Positions 18,401 to 27,453 of a DNA stretch of 64,000 bases are shown one piece after another (within the stretch, counting starts at the first letter, position 1; the number at the start of each line of letters is the position of its first letter). This DNA is from Psychrobacter vallis (GTDB lineage Bacteria > Pseudomonadota > Gammaproteobacteria > Pseudomonadales > Moraxellaceae), in NCBI RefSeq assembly GCF_904846715.1, contig NZ_CAJHBU010000009.1, positions 60,103 through 124,102 of the forward strand. Reading direction: 5' to 3'. The notes below the pieces were generated by a model. It was not told where the DNA came from, searched no databases, and worked only from the letters and a program-made list of their open reading frames with translations. The position numbers were made by a program, and so were the translations under genes.

Positions 18401-19360
18401 ATGATTATAGACATTATCGGTGATATTCATGGCTACGCAGACAAACTGACAGGTCTGCTACAGCAGTTGGGCTATCGTCACAATGGCCAACACTTTGTGC
18501 CGCCAGCTGGTCATCGAGCGTTATTTATTGGTGATTTGATTGATCGTGGCCCGCAGCAGGTCGCCACTTTGGAGATCGTCTTTGCCATGTTGGATGCTGA
18601 TGTGGCCGATGCCATAATGGGCAATCACGAGTACAATGCGCTAGCCTTTGCCACGCTTGATCCCCATAATACCAAGCAGTATTTGCGCTCACACAATGAG
18701 GTACACGTGCGCCAACATGAGGCGTTTTTGGCCGAATTGCCATTTGGTTCAGACGGTCATAAATATTGGCTACAGCGCCTTTATGAACTGCCGTTATGGC
18801 TTGAGACTGACTGTGCGTGCTTTGTACATGCCTGCTGGGATGTCGATAGCATGGCGATACTAAAGCCATTACTGACAGAGGATAATCGTCTAACACCGCA
18901 TGGCCTGACAGTCACTTCTCAAGAAAACACCGTACCGTTTGACGCGCTAGAGCGGGTACTAAAAGGCGTGGAAACGGCGCTGCCTGATGGGATTGTAATG
19001 ATCGATAAAGAAGGCACTAAGCGTACGCGAGTAAGAGTCTGCTGGTGGCTTGAGAATCTGAACAAACGCACGTTCCATGAGGTTGCACGAGCACCTTTAT
19101 CTGCATTGGCACAAATCCCAAGCGATGTGCTGGCTGAAAACATCGACTTTGCGCTTAAGACTGATAAGCCTGTGTTTGTCGGACATTATTGGCTGACGGG
19201 TATGCCTAAACCACTTAGCCCGCAAGTCGTTTGTACCGATTATTCGGCAGCGGTAGACAGTGGTTATCTGACTTGTTATCAGCTCGATACTGAGCAACCT
19301 TTGCCATTAACACCCAGTGACTTTGTGCAATACCGTCATGATATGGTTGATTCTAGATAA
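18401..19360 (+). CDS. Calcineurin-like metallophosphoesterase
   Basis: The 319-residue protein carries the metallophosphoesterase blocks in order: GDIHG (about residue 7), GDLIDRGPQQ (about 47), MGNHEYNALAF (about 73), a His-containing CFVHACWD block (about 143) and VGHYWLTG (about 265). These ligate two metal ions. The first half resembles PrpE/ApaH and bacterial PPP phosphatases, so diadenosine polyphosphate hydrolysis or protein dephosphorylation are both possible; sequence alone does not decide. No ribosome-binding site is obvious before the ATG. It precedes purE by 138 bases but no functional link is evident. Confidence 0.85.
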   Translation: MIIDIIGDIHGYADKLTGLLQQLGYRHNGQHFVPPAGHRALFIGDLIDRGPQQVATLEIVFAMLDADVADAIMGNHEYNALAFATLDPHNTKQYLRSHNEVHVRQHEAFLAELPFGSDGHKYWLQRLYELPLWLETDCACFVHACWDVDSMAILKPLLTEDNRLTPHGLTVTSQENTVPFDALERVLKGVETALPDGIVMIDKEGTKRTRVRVCWWLENLNKRTFHEVARAPLSALAQIPSDVLAENIDFALKTDKPVFVGHYWLTGMPKPLSPQVVCTDYSAAVDSGYLTCYQLDTEQPLPLTPSDFVQYRHDMVDSR

Positions 19361-19458
19361 AAGACGTACAACTATTATGACGTGCCGCTAAATAAAGAAA
19401 ACCCGCACTATTCATTACGCTTTGTGATTAAAAATCAAACTTGACTTTACGAAGGCGG

Positions 19459-19475
19459 CAAAATTTTTGTATGAT
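19459..19475 (+). promoter_or_regulatory. Possible purE promoter -10 region
   Basis: TATGAT at 19470-19475 has a weak TTACGA -35 at 17-base spacing (19447-19452). It lies 24 bases upstream of the purE ATG. No PurR-like operator was recognised. Confidence 0.3.
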
Positions 19476-19498
19476 GGTCTTTTTGGGGATATCACAGC

Positions 19499-20059
19499 AT
19501 GAGCACTACATCGGCCACCATCGATACCGTTGAGCAAAACGAACCTATCACCTCTCCTGCTGGTCAAGCAAAAGTCGGCATTATCATGGGTTCACAGTCC
19601 GATTGGGCAACCATGAGCGCGGCTGCACAGTTGCTAGCAGACTTTGATATTGCTTTTGCGTGTGAAGTGGTCTCAGCCCATCGAACCCCTGACCGATTGT
19701 TTGATTATGCCAAAAGCGCGAAAGATAATGGCTTACAAGTGATCGTCGCTGGTGCAGGCGGTGCCGCTCATCTGCCCGGCATGTGTGCCAGCCAAACGCC
19801 GCTACCGGTCTTTGGTGTACCAGTCAAATCCTCTATGCTCAGTGGGTGGGATAGCTTACTGTCTATCGTGCAAATGCCTAAAGGGGTTGCTGTTGGGACG
19901 TTAGCGATTGGTACGGCAGGCGCTTACAATGCTGCCCTCCTTGCTATTCAAGTCCTCGCTTTGCATGATGAATCAATCGCTGCTAAGCTGGATAATTTGC
20001 GCAAGGCACAAACCGAAACCATTCTTGCCAGTCCAACGCCCGGCATCATCAATGGTTAG
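19499..20059 (+). CDS. purE: N5-carboxyaminoimidazole ribonucleotide mutase PurE
   Basis: PurE converts N5-CAIR to CAIR in de novo purine synthesis. The class I signature [12 protein letters not shown] (about residue 28) and the active-site block [15 protein letters not shown] (about residue 59) are intact, followed by [13 protein letters not shown]. An N-terminal extension of about 25 residues, Ser/Thr-rich, precedes the core, giving 186 residues instead of about 165. Start ATG follows GGGGAT at 10 bases. purK follows, with a weak hairpin and T run between them (20084-20106), so read-through or partial termination may set the PurE:PurK ratio. Confidence 0.95.
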   Translation: MSTTSATIDTVEQNEPITSPAGQAKVGIIMGSQSDWATMSAAAQLLADFDIAFACEVVSAHRTPDRLFDYAKSAKDNGLQVIVAGAGGAAHLPGMCASQTPLPVFGVPVKSSMLSGWDSLLSIVQMPKGVAVGTLAIGTAGAYNAALLAIQVLALHDESIAAKLDNLRKAQTETILASPTPGIING

Positions 20060-20083
20060 AGCGTGTTTGATATTCACAAATAT

Positions 20084-20106
20084 AAGGTGCCTACAGTGCA
20101 CCTTTT
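20084..20106 (+). terminator. Weak hairpin between purE and purK
   Basis: A 7-bp stem AAGGTGC/GCACCTT with a 7-base loop and TTTTCC after it. It is probably a partial terminator or attenuator. Confidence 0.45.
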
Positions 20107-20178
20107 CCTATTTTGATAGCGTCATCTTTAGATTTTGATACACCAAAACCTTATTCATTTTTATTCAAAGAGCCTGCC

Positions 20179-21552
20179 ATGACTACAGCGAACGCTTACC
20201 CTATTACCCAAACCATTCGTACCATCGGTATTTTAGGTGGTGGTCAGCTTGGTATGATGCTGGCCGAAGCCGCCATACCTTTAGGCTATCAATGTGTGTT
20301 TTTAGAAGACACTGCCGATTGCCCTGCGAGCTTATATGGACGCGTCTTTCGCAGTGAAGAATTGGCAGCATTTATTGAAGCAGCAGATGTTTTTACGCTA
20401 GAGTTTGAAAACACGCCAACCGCGACGGTCGAGCAGCTGACCGATTTATCAAAATCTGCTAGCAAACAAGGTATGTTTCCGCCGCTGCTTGCTCTCGATA
20501 TCGCACAAGATCGTCTAAAAGAAAAGCAGATGTTTAATACTTTAGATATCGCAACTGTTCCCTTTATGGCCGTCAACTCTGAAGCAGAATTACAGCAGGC
20601 TTGTCAGGAATTGGGACTACCGATTGTCCTAAAGACCAGCCGCGGTGGTTACGACGGCAAAGGGCAGTTTGTCATCAAACAAGCCGCTGATATCAAGGCC
20701 GCTTGGCATGAGCTAAAAGACGCCGTCAGTGGTCAAGGCGCACTTACGCCAACGCCAGCACCTTTGATTGCCGAAGGCTTTATCAACTTTAGCCGTGAAG
20801 TTTCTATCATTGCGGTTCGAGGACAACACGGTCAGGTTCGTTGCTATGATTTGGTAGAAAATCATCATCATCATGGTATTTTAGCCAAAACTCAAGCACC
20901 TGCGGTTGGCACCAGTCACTTATTTCAGCAAGCAACCGATGCGATCACCAAGATCATGAATCATTTGGGCTATGTCGGTGTCATGGCGCTAGAGCTATTT
21001 GTAACCAAAGATGCGCGCGGTCATGAGGCGTTACTGGCTAATGAGATTGCCCCGCGTGTACACAACTCTGGGCATTGGAGTATCGAAGGTGCCGTTACTA
21101 GCCAATTTGAAAATCACATTCGTGCCGTCGTCAATCTGCCATTAGGTGATACCGACAACGTCCATCCAGCCATTATGCTCAATGTCTTGGGACAATACCC
21201 TGACATCAGCGCCGTGCTAAATATCGATGGCGCGCACTATCATAGCTATCATAAAGCCGAACGTGACGACCGTAAAATTGCCCACATTACCTTGATGCCA
21301 AATGATGTGGCTGACTTGGAACCTGCGTTAGCCAAACTCATCGCCGTACTGCCCAATAAAGTTGGTCTTGATAAAAAATCAACTACTGATAATCAGCCAA
21401 AAGCATTAGATATTCCTACTGCTACTGAAGCTGAAGCTGAAAAATCTTTGGTAAACAGTGAAATTACTGAGGTCAGCAAAATCACTACTGACGACAACCT
21501 GAAAGATAAGACGGTAAATGCTAAGGCAAAAGTCAATAAGGCTAAGAAATAA
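20179..21552 (+). CDS. purK: N5-carboxyaminoimidazole ribonucleotide synthase PurK
   Basis: This ATP-grasp ligase makes N5-CAIR from AIR, bicarbonate and ATP, the substrate of PurE. GILGGGQLGMMLAEAA (about residue 15), the ATP-grasp LKTSRGGYDGKGQ loop (about residue 151) and NEIAPRVHNSGHW (about residue 290) are intact. The start at 20179 is chosen because AAAGAG precedes it and the family aligns from MTTANAYPITQ; the longer in-frame ORF reaches back to 20113. After the conserved core there is a charged, low-complexity tail of about 60 residues (Lys/Glu/Thr/Asn), absent from typical PurK. Its stop codon overlaps the start of the DUF188 gene by one base (TAATG). Confidence 0.94.
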   Translation: MTTANAYPITQTIRTIGILGGGQLGMMLAEAAIPLGYQCVFLEDTADCPASLYGRVFRSEELAAFIEAADVFTLEFENTPTATVEQLTDLSKSASKQGMFPPLLALDIAQDRLKEKQMFNTLDIATVPFMAVNSEAELQQACQELGLPIVLKTSRGGYDGKGQFVIKQAADIKAAWHELKDAVSGQGALTPTPAPLIAEGFINFSREVSIIAVRGQHGQVRCYDLVENHHHHGILAKTQAPAVGTSHLFQQATDAITKIMNHLGYVGVMALELFVTKDARGHEALLANEIAPRVHNSGHWSIEGAVTSQFENHIRAVVNLPLGDTDNVHPAIMLNVLGQYPDISAVLNIDGAHYHSYHKAERDDRKIAHITLMPNDVADLEPALAKLIAVLPNKVGLDKKSTTDNQPKALDIPTATEAEAEKSLVNSEITEVSKITTDDNLKDKTVNAKAKVNKAKK

Positions 21553-22001
21553 TGCAGATTTGGGTGGATGCGGATTCAGTGCCATTGATCGCCAAAGACT
21601 TGATTATCAAAACCGCTGAACGCACACAAACAATGGCGATATTCGTCGCCAATCAGCCGATTAAACTGCGTAAGTCACCGCTGCTCGTCATGACAGTGGT
21701 GCCGTCAGGGTTTGATAAGGCAGATGATTATATCGTAGAGCAGATACAACCGGGTGACCTTGCTATCACCAGCGATATTCCTTTGGCCAATGATATTTTG
21801 GACAAAGGCGGCATGGTATTGACGACACGCGGTATGGTCTACGATAAAAACAACATCAAGCAAAAGCTCAATATGCGCGACTTTATGGATACTATGCGTG
21901 GTACGGGAGTCCTAGAGCTACAAGAAATGAGCGGACAAAAACCTTACGGCGACCGTGACAAAAAAGCGTTTGCCGATGGTTTAAACCGCTTGGTTCGTTA
22001 G
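21552..22001 (+). CDS. yaiI: YaiI/YqxD family protein (DUF188)
   Basis: A 149-residue cytoplasmic protein of unknown function. The family signature is complete: MQIWVDADSVPLIAKD at the N-terminus, FVANQP near residue 33, the block GDLAITSDIPLAN near residue 74 and MVLTTRGMVY near residue 94. The conserved acidic residues suggest a PIN-like nuclease fold, known from family analysis and not tested. The ATG overlaps the purK stop (TAATG at 21550-21554), so translation is coupled to purK and expression follows purine synthesis genes. Confidence 0.92.
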   Translation: MQIWVDADSVPLIAKDLIIKTAERTQTMAIFVANQPIKLRKSPLLVMTVVPSGFDKADDYIVEQIQPGDLAITSDIPLANDILDKGGMVLTTRGMVYDKNNIKQKLNMRDFMDTMRGTGVLELQEMSGQKPYGDRDKKAFADGLNRLVR

Positions 22002-22225
22002 TGTCTTTTATAATTAAAATCTGACATTGTGATGTGTTAATGCACCCTTCCTACCCAAGCCAACCCTTTGCTTCCTTGCAAACGGTATACATTCTATAAC
22101 CAAAAACTATGCAATCGGCACGTATCATCACGAAGCGTGTCACCTATTCTTGTTACGCTGTGGTCAGTTTCTAAAACAAAGACATTTTTAGAACATCGAC
22201 AACGTATATAACAATAGGAATGACT

Positions 22226-22864
22226 ATGAAAATTTTAGTGATTGGCGCAAGTGGTCGTGTAGGTACTGAACTGGTTAAGCAATTATTAGCAGATGACCAT
22301 CAGGTTATTGGCACCACACGTCAGGCAAAAACCTTATTTGATAATGACAATTATAGCCAGCTGGATTTAGATCTCACCACTGAAAAAGACACCATTCAAA
22401 GCCAAATCAACAACGATATTGATACGGTGTATTTTGTTGCTGGTTCTGGCGGTAAGGATGTCTTAGAAGTTGACTTACATGGCGCGATTAAGACCATTCA
22501 AGCAGTACAAGACAAGGGCATCAAGCGTTATATCATGCTCAGTGCCGCTTTTTCATTAGACACCAGTAAGTGGGACACGCCTGGCATTGCAGACCTAAAA
22601 GACTACTATATCTGTAAGCATTATGCCGATCAATGGTTAGTCAATAACAGCACACTTGACTATACAATCGTACAACCAGGTGCGCTAAAAGAGCGTGCAG
22701 GTACTGGTAAGATTGTAATCAATGATGGTGATTCTGGTGAAAACTCAATCGAAGATGTCGCTACCACGTTGGCTGCTGTATTGAATGCCAGTAATACCAT
22801 TAAAAAAGCGTTTAATATGCACAACGGTGAAACCACCATTAAAGACGCTATCGCTAGTGTGTAG
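22226..22864 (+). CDS. NmrA-like / SDR-family NAD(P)-binding protein
   Basis: A 212-residue Rossmann-fold protein. It starts KILVIGASGRVGTELVKQLL, the glycine-rich dinucleotide motif of atypical short-chain dehydrogenases (YwnB / biliverdin reductase B-like). YIMLSAAFSLD and a YYICKHYADQW (Y-x3-K-like) segment lie near residues 107-135, and DYTIVQPGALKE near 147. The start at 22226 is preferred over an ATG two codons earlier because AATAGGA sits 6 bases before it. Substrate unknown. Confidence 0.85.
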   Translation: MKILVIGASGRVGTELVKQLLADDHQVIGTTRQAKTLFDNDNYSQLDLDLTTEKDTIQSQINNDIDTVYFVAGSGGKDVLEVDLHGAIKTIQAVQDKGIKRYIMLSAAFSLDTSKWDTPGIADLKDYYICKHYADQWLVNNSTLDYTIVQPGALKERAGTGKIVINDGDSGENSIEDVATTLAAVLNASNTIKKAFNMHNGETTIKDAIASV

Positions 22865-22888
22865 CGCAGCTTATTACAGATAAACAGC

Positions 22889-23050
22889 TATAGTGGAAGT
22901 ACTTTAAAGTTGCTACAGTGCTACTGGGATGCTTATCTTTAAACGGAAAGTTTCGAAGCCTCTGGAGTGCAAGGCGCACAGTAAGCGAGGAAAATTTATA
23001 CTAGTAATACAGGACTATTGATGTATCGATTTTACTTTTCATTGACTATA
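22889..23050. repeat. Dispersed palindromic element, copy C
   Basis: 162 bp from TATAGTGG to GACTATA. Its left part (AGTACTTTAAAGTTGCTACAG) matches the reverse complement of the right part of the copy at 48629-48767. The AAGCCTCTGGAG core is diverged from the CAGACAGAGGCT core. Confidence 0.7.
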
Positions 23051-23076
23051 GAAAATTAAGCGGTAACAAGAGCTTA

Positions 23077-23136
23077 TAAAAAGGCCACTTATCACTCAGC
23101 CAGTTAAAATAAGCTGAGGGGTAAGTGGCCTTTTGT
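23077..23136. terminator. Strong bidirectional terminator, epmA 3' end
   Basis: The 22-base arms (23079-23100 and 23113-23134) pair with only two mismatches; they contain AAAAGGCCACTTA and TAAGTGGCCTTTT. T runs lie on both strands. Confidence 0.88.
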
Positions 23137-23162
23137 TGTATCAAGTTTTGAATCAGAGCAGA

Positions 23163-24191
23163 TTAAGCCAAGCCGCTTGGAAAAGGAATGACCGATTCTA
23201 AGCTACTTGCTCCTGTGATTACCATGAGCAATCTGTCTACCCCCACAGCGATTCCGCTACAAGGTATTAAATCATCAGACGCCGCAATCAAATGCTCATC
23301 TACTGGCATTATTGGTAAATTGTGACGCTGGCGTAATTGGTTATCTTTTTCAAAACGCTTCCTCAACGCTTGTCCATCTGCCAGCTCATCATAGGCATTG
23401 GCAATCTCAATACCTTTGATATATAGCTCAAACCGCTTCGCAATTTCATTGCCATCTTTATCAAGCGCCGTCTTTGCCAATGCTGCCGTGGCAGGGGGAT
23501 ATTCTATGATTAACGTTGGCAAATTGTGACCCAAATTTGGCTCTACCGCGTGACTAAACAGCAAGTCCAACCAGCTTTGGCGACGGTCTTCTTCGCTATC
23601 GTTGGCACAGTTGGCCTCGCTGTTAAAATTAAACCCAGTCAAGCCCTTGTCTTCTGCCACTGCTTGTAATGCAGATAGGCTCGCTGTCAGTGGATGTATG
23701 CCAACAAAATCCATAAAGGCATCGACATAACGATAGTGATTCATCACGATGGGATGACCATACAGCACTTCTAACAATTCTCCCACCTCAGATGCCATAT
23801 CAGCCAAGCTATAATTTGGTTGATACCATTCGAGCATAGTGAATTCAATATTGTGTCTTACGCCTATTTCATTGTCTCGAAACACAGGACAAATCTGATA
23901 GATAGGCACGTGCCAGCTGGCCAATAAACGCTTCATGGCAAACTCGGGCGAAGTATGCAGATAGTAAGTACGGGGTTTGTCTTGATAAGTAACTTGGGCG
24001 GCGACTGACTGCAAAAAAGTATCAGTATTACCTGCTTGTGATAGTAATGGCGTCTGCACTTCTAATACTTGTCGCTCAATAAAAAACTGGCGAATGCTAT
24101 TGATAAATTGCGCACGCTGCTGCGCCATAGCCAGAGACATGGTAGGTGCATAATTTGGTTGATAAAAAGAAAGATTGGTTACTTGGCTCAT
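23163..24191 (-). CDS. epmA: Elongation factor P--(R)-beta-lysine ligase EpmA
   Basis: This is a class II lysyl-tRNA-synthetase paralogue (also PoxA/GenX) that attaches beta-lysine to elongation factor P, helping ribosomes through polyproline stretches. The 342-residue protein is the catalytic domain only, without the OB-fold anticodon domain. Motif 2 is FRDNEIGVRHNIEFTMLEWY (about residues 102-121), and motif 3 is GIAVGVDRLLMVI near the C-terminus. The partner EpmB (lysine 2,3-aminomutase) and EF-P are not in the window. It lies 65 bases downstream of pdxB on the same strand and may be co-transcribed. Confidence 0.93.
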   Translation of the reverse strand: MSQVTNLSFYQPNYAPTMSLAMAQQRAQFINSIRQFFIERQVLEVQTPLLSQAGNTDTFLQSVAAQVTYQDKPRTYYLHTSPEFAMKRLLASWHVPIYQICPVFRDNEIGVRHNIEFTMLEWYQPNYSLADMASEVGELLEVLYGHPIVMNHYRYVDAFMDFVGIHPLTASLSALQAVAEDKGLTGFNFNSEANCANDSEEDRRQSWLDLLFSHAVEPNLGHNLPTLIIEYPPATAALAKTALDKDGNEIAKRFELYIKGIEIANAYDELADGQALRKRFEKDNQLRQRHNLPIMPVDEHLIAASDDLIPCSGIAVGVDRLLMVITGASSLESVIPFPSGLA

Positions 24192-24256
24192 GATTATCTA
24201 CTGCAATTATCGAATGATAGGTTTTTAAACTGAGTTGCTAAATTATATTAAAACTA

Positions 24257-25372
24257 TCAAAACTGCCATTCACGGCGTAAATGATAGTCGCCTCTTAATC
24301 CATCAAAGTCAGCGCCCTTTACTTGACCGTCTATTGCCTTGCTTCTCAGTGCTGCATCGTCTTGCATGATGTCATAAAATTTGAGCAATCTCTCTGGATG
24401 GGTTTTTAATTCTGACCATAAAAACATATTGAGTGGTAATAGCGCCTGCATAGATTGAGTGGGTATGACAGCCAGTTTTTCACATAGCGCATCATAGATG
24501 ATTTGTGTGCCACGCAGCTTACCTTCTACCGTATAGCCAGCGATATGTGGTGTGGCGATGGCCAGCTTGGATAATAATCCATCAGCAATTTGCGGTTCGT
24601 GCTCAAACACATCAAGCACCACTTGCCGTCCAGTACGCGCCATATCTGCTTCAATATCGCTTGCATGAATGACAGGCCCACGCGCACTATTAATCAACAT
24701 CGTCTGCACTGGCATCATTGCCAATGCCTCTGTATTAATAAGATGACGCGTTGCATGGTTAATACTGGCATTCTGTGCACTCGCCGTTTGTTCATCCGTG
24801 AGCGGCACATGCAAACTGATGACATCACTTTGGCTAAGGACTTGCTCAAGGCTAGCATTGTTAATCGTTGAAGGTGGCAACAAGGGATCATAACCCAATA
24901 ATTGCCAGCCCAAATCGCTCGCATAATCAGCAAGCGTGCTGCCAATATTACCCAGTCCAATAATCCCAAGCGTCATGGATTGCTGCCAATACTGCGGGCG
25001 CAAGGTCAAAATAGCACTCAAGACATATTGCGCGACCGAATGCTTGCTACAGCCCGCCGCATTGGCAAAAGTAATATGACGCATCGCTAGGTAATCTTGA
25101 TCGACATGATCGGTACCAATGGTCGCAGAGCCCACAAATTGCACACTCTGATTATCCGCCAATAACGCCTCGCCTACTGGGGTCACAGAGCGTATGAGTA
25201 GCACATCAGGCTGCAGATCTGCGAGTAATTGCGCATTGATATCACGTCCAGCAACTTTGACAATATTCACAGACTGCTCGGAGGCTTGCCCCAGCATCGA
25301 AGGATTAAAAAACTCGTCTAAGCTGGCGATATTGCTATCGGCCACAATAGTAATATTTTTAATAGTATCCAT
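24257..25372 (-). CDS. pdxB: Erythronate-4-phosphate dehydrogenase PdxB
   Basis: PdxB oxidises 4-phosphoerythronate in the DXP-independent branch of pyridoxal phosphate synthesis. It is a D-2-hydroxyacid dehydrogenase. The NAD-binding GIIGLGNIGSTLADYA lies near residue 119; the catalytic Arg is in NSARGPVI, and the Glu/His pair in FEHEPQI and ATPHIAGYTVEGK. A C-terminal dimerisation domain (about 290-371) is present. The start at 25372 (MDTIKNITIVADSN) is preferred over the upstream in-frame ATG at 25414; AGGGCAGG precedes it. epmA follows after 65 bases. Together with yggS this is one of two PLP-related genes here. Confidence 0.93.
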   Translation of the reverse strand: MDTIKNITIVADSNIASLDEFFNPSMLGQASEQSVNIVKVAGRDINAQLLADLQPDVLLIRSVTPVGEALLADNQSVQFVGSATIGTDHVDQDYLAMRHITFANAAGCSKHSVAQYVLSAILTLRPQYWQQSMTLGIIGLGNIGSTLADYASDLGWQLLGYDPLLPPSTINNASLEQVLSQSDVISLHVPLTDEQTASAQNASINHATRHLINTEALAMMPVQTMLINSARGPVIHASDIEADMARTGRQVVLDVFEHEPQIADGLLSKLAIATPHIAGYTVEGKLRGTQIIYDALCEKLAVIPTQSMQALLPLNMFLWSELKTHPERLLKFYDIMQDDAALRSKAIDGQVKGADFDGLRGDYHLRREWQF

Positions 25373-25501
25373 CCTGCCCTTCATCATTTTTACCAATCGC
25401 ACATGGATATGCATGTTTCAATATTTCGTGTATGACTGGTATTTTTAAAATACCGAGATATGCATGAGTACCTATCTGCAACCTACTATTTAGAATCAGC
25501 T

Positions 25502-26638
25502 CTAGTTTATCGATTCTGGCTTATCAATTATTGGCAAAGCTTGGTCATCAGACAACATCTCTTCCTGCGGCGCAAATATCTCATTTTTATGCTGCGATAT
25601 CCATTCGCGCCATACCGCCAATCCGATAGCCAGTACCACAGGACCGATAAACAAACCCACAAAACCAAAAGCGGTCAAACCACCTAATACACCAATAAAA
25701 ATGATAATGAAAGGAATTTTGGTCGCGCCACTAATCACAATAGGACGAATTAAATTGTCCACCCAGCTGATGACCAAAACACCCCACAGTGCCAAACCAA
25801 CCCCTTCTACTGTATGACCTTGGCTTAACAACCAAATCGACACCGCTCCCCACGCAAATGGTGTACCAAATGGAATTAGTGCTATAACAAAAGTCACAAT
25901 GGTCAATAAAATGGGACTAGGGGCACCAGAGAAATAATAACCTATACCTGCGAGGAGCGCCTGCGCCAATGCGGTCAGGCCAATGCCATATACGACAGCG
26001 CGCGTGGTCGTACCCACAGAATCAATATAACCATCAATGCGATTGCCAATGATATTACGTAAGGCTTGACGGATTTGGCGAACCAAACTGGTGCCATCAC
26101 GATAAAAGAAAAACAACGTCATTAGCGCCATACCCAACTTGGCAAGACCACTAAACACCACGTCGAAAGCTATTTTGCCATAATATAAATGTGATTGAAC
26201 CCAAAGGCGAAAGGCTTCGAGCGTCCCTTCAGGGTTTTTATTGATTCTCCACAGTACATCTTTGACTTGCTGACCAATGATAGGCAGTTCTTTAACAGAA
26301 TTAGGCACATCCAAATAACCGACTTTAATACGATAAACCAAATTACTGATAAGACTCAAGGCTTCTTGTTGTAAGATAAAAACCCCAATGACCAACGGTA
26401 TACCTATCATTAAGGATATGCTCATGGTCATAATAGCGGCGCTAAAACTTGGACTTAGCTTTACTTTTTCATGAAAAAATTTATAAATAGGAAAAGTAAC
26501 GTACGCTAAAATCGCGGCCCACAGTGCCGGCACAATAAAAAATTGTACCACCTGAAAACACAATACAAACAATACCACCAACAAGGTAATGGCCAGCAAA
26601 CGCTGAATAATAAATTCTTTTGTCCAGTTTTCAATCAT
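25502..26638 (-). CDS. AI-2E family (PerM/YdiK-type) membrane transporter
   Basis: A 378-residue polytopic inner-membrane protein. Hydrophobic segments occur at about residues 12-45, 60-85, 145-165, 210-270 and 295-345. The family signature PFGTPFAWGAVSIWLL and the following SWVDNLIRPIVISG near residues 260-305 are typical of AI-2E/UPF0118 proteins. Members have been linked to autoinducer-2 export or Na+/H+ antiport, so no substrate is assigned. The start at 26638 (MIENW) is an ATG; the longer ORF would need TTG at 26665. pdxB follows 129 bases downstream on the same strand. Confidence 0.87.
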   Translation of the reverse strand: MIENWTKEFIIQRLLAITLLVVLFVLCFQVVQFFIVPALWAAILAYVTFPIYKFFHEKVKLSPSFSAAIMTMSISLMIGIPLVIGVFILQQEALSLISNLVYRIKVGYLDVPNSVKELPIIGQQVKDVLWRINKNPEGTLEAFRLWVQSHLYYGKIAFDVVFSGLAKLGMALMTLFFFYRDGTSLVRQIRQALRNIIGNRIDGYIDSVGTTTRAVVYGIGLTALAQALLAGIGYYFSGAPSPILLTIVTFVIALIPFGTPFAWGAVSIWLLSQGHTVEGVGLALWGVLVISWVDNLIRPIVISGATKIPFIIIFIGVLGGLTAFGFVGLFIGPVVLAIGLAVWREWISQHKNEIFAPQEEMLSDDQALPIIDKPESIN

Positions 26639-27453
26639 AGCGTATAAACCAAAAGCAGATAGCAAAGACCTATTCAGCGTTTGCTGGCAAGTTTATAAAT
26701 GTGTGATGAACCTCAACTTACAGACTACGTCCATAAACTGTATCCATTAGCGAATGTTGTAACTCGTAAATACATTGCTCTCAAGTGACGTCGCTCTCAA
26801 GTGCTTTGAGCGCGGCAAATTGGTTGATACTGCCGCCAATTTACTCTTAATTATCGTTATCGAAATCAGATAAAAATAAAGCAATTATTGGCTATCATTA
26901 TGCAATAAAATACCAGCATTATATAAGGCTATGTTGTAATTTTTACTTACAATTTTCTATATACAAGCTTACGAGACTATTACCCTAATGCATAGAGGGT
27001 ATTGCATGTAAAAACAAGTGTCTGAAGCGTTTTTTGTATTGACGTTCTAAACTGTCATACTGAAAGGTAATTCACTGGCGCGTTCTATTTGTAGCGTCAA
27101 TTGATGTTATACTAAGACAATTATTTTAAGTTTTTCAACACGGTTACGTTCGTTTAACCTCATTTATTTTGATGGTTGTATAGACATAGAATTTTCAAAA
27201 GACAAACCAAAACCCTCTTTTATCGTCCTTCTCTAGACTATCATAAGATCTAACCTTTAGAGTGACGCCATAATTTTGGATATTATGCGTAAGCGTTGTA
27301 TAGAAGTTTATGCAAAATTTAGGCTCATCGTATTATGGATTCAATATTAGAATCCGATATGAAAGAGCGTTAGTTTCGGACTTACTTTGATTTTATTTTA
27401 AATCACTACTGACCCACCAAATTTTACATACTATATCGATAGGAACAATAACA
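26639..27453. other. Long intergenic region between the AI-2E transporter and nadE
   Basis: 815 bases with no supported gene. It is AT-rich, with a short direct repeat GCTCTCAAGTG at about 26778 and 26797. No tRNA-like cloverleaf, riboswitch or terminator was seen. It must hold the two divergent promoters. Confidence 0.5.
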
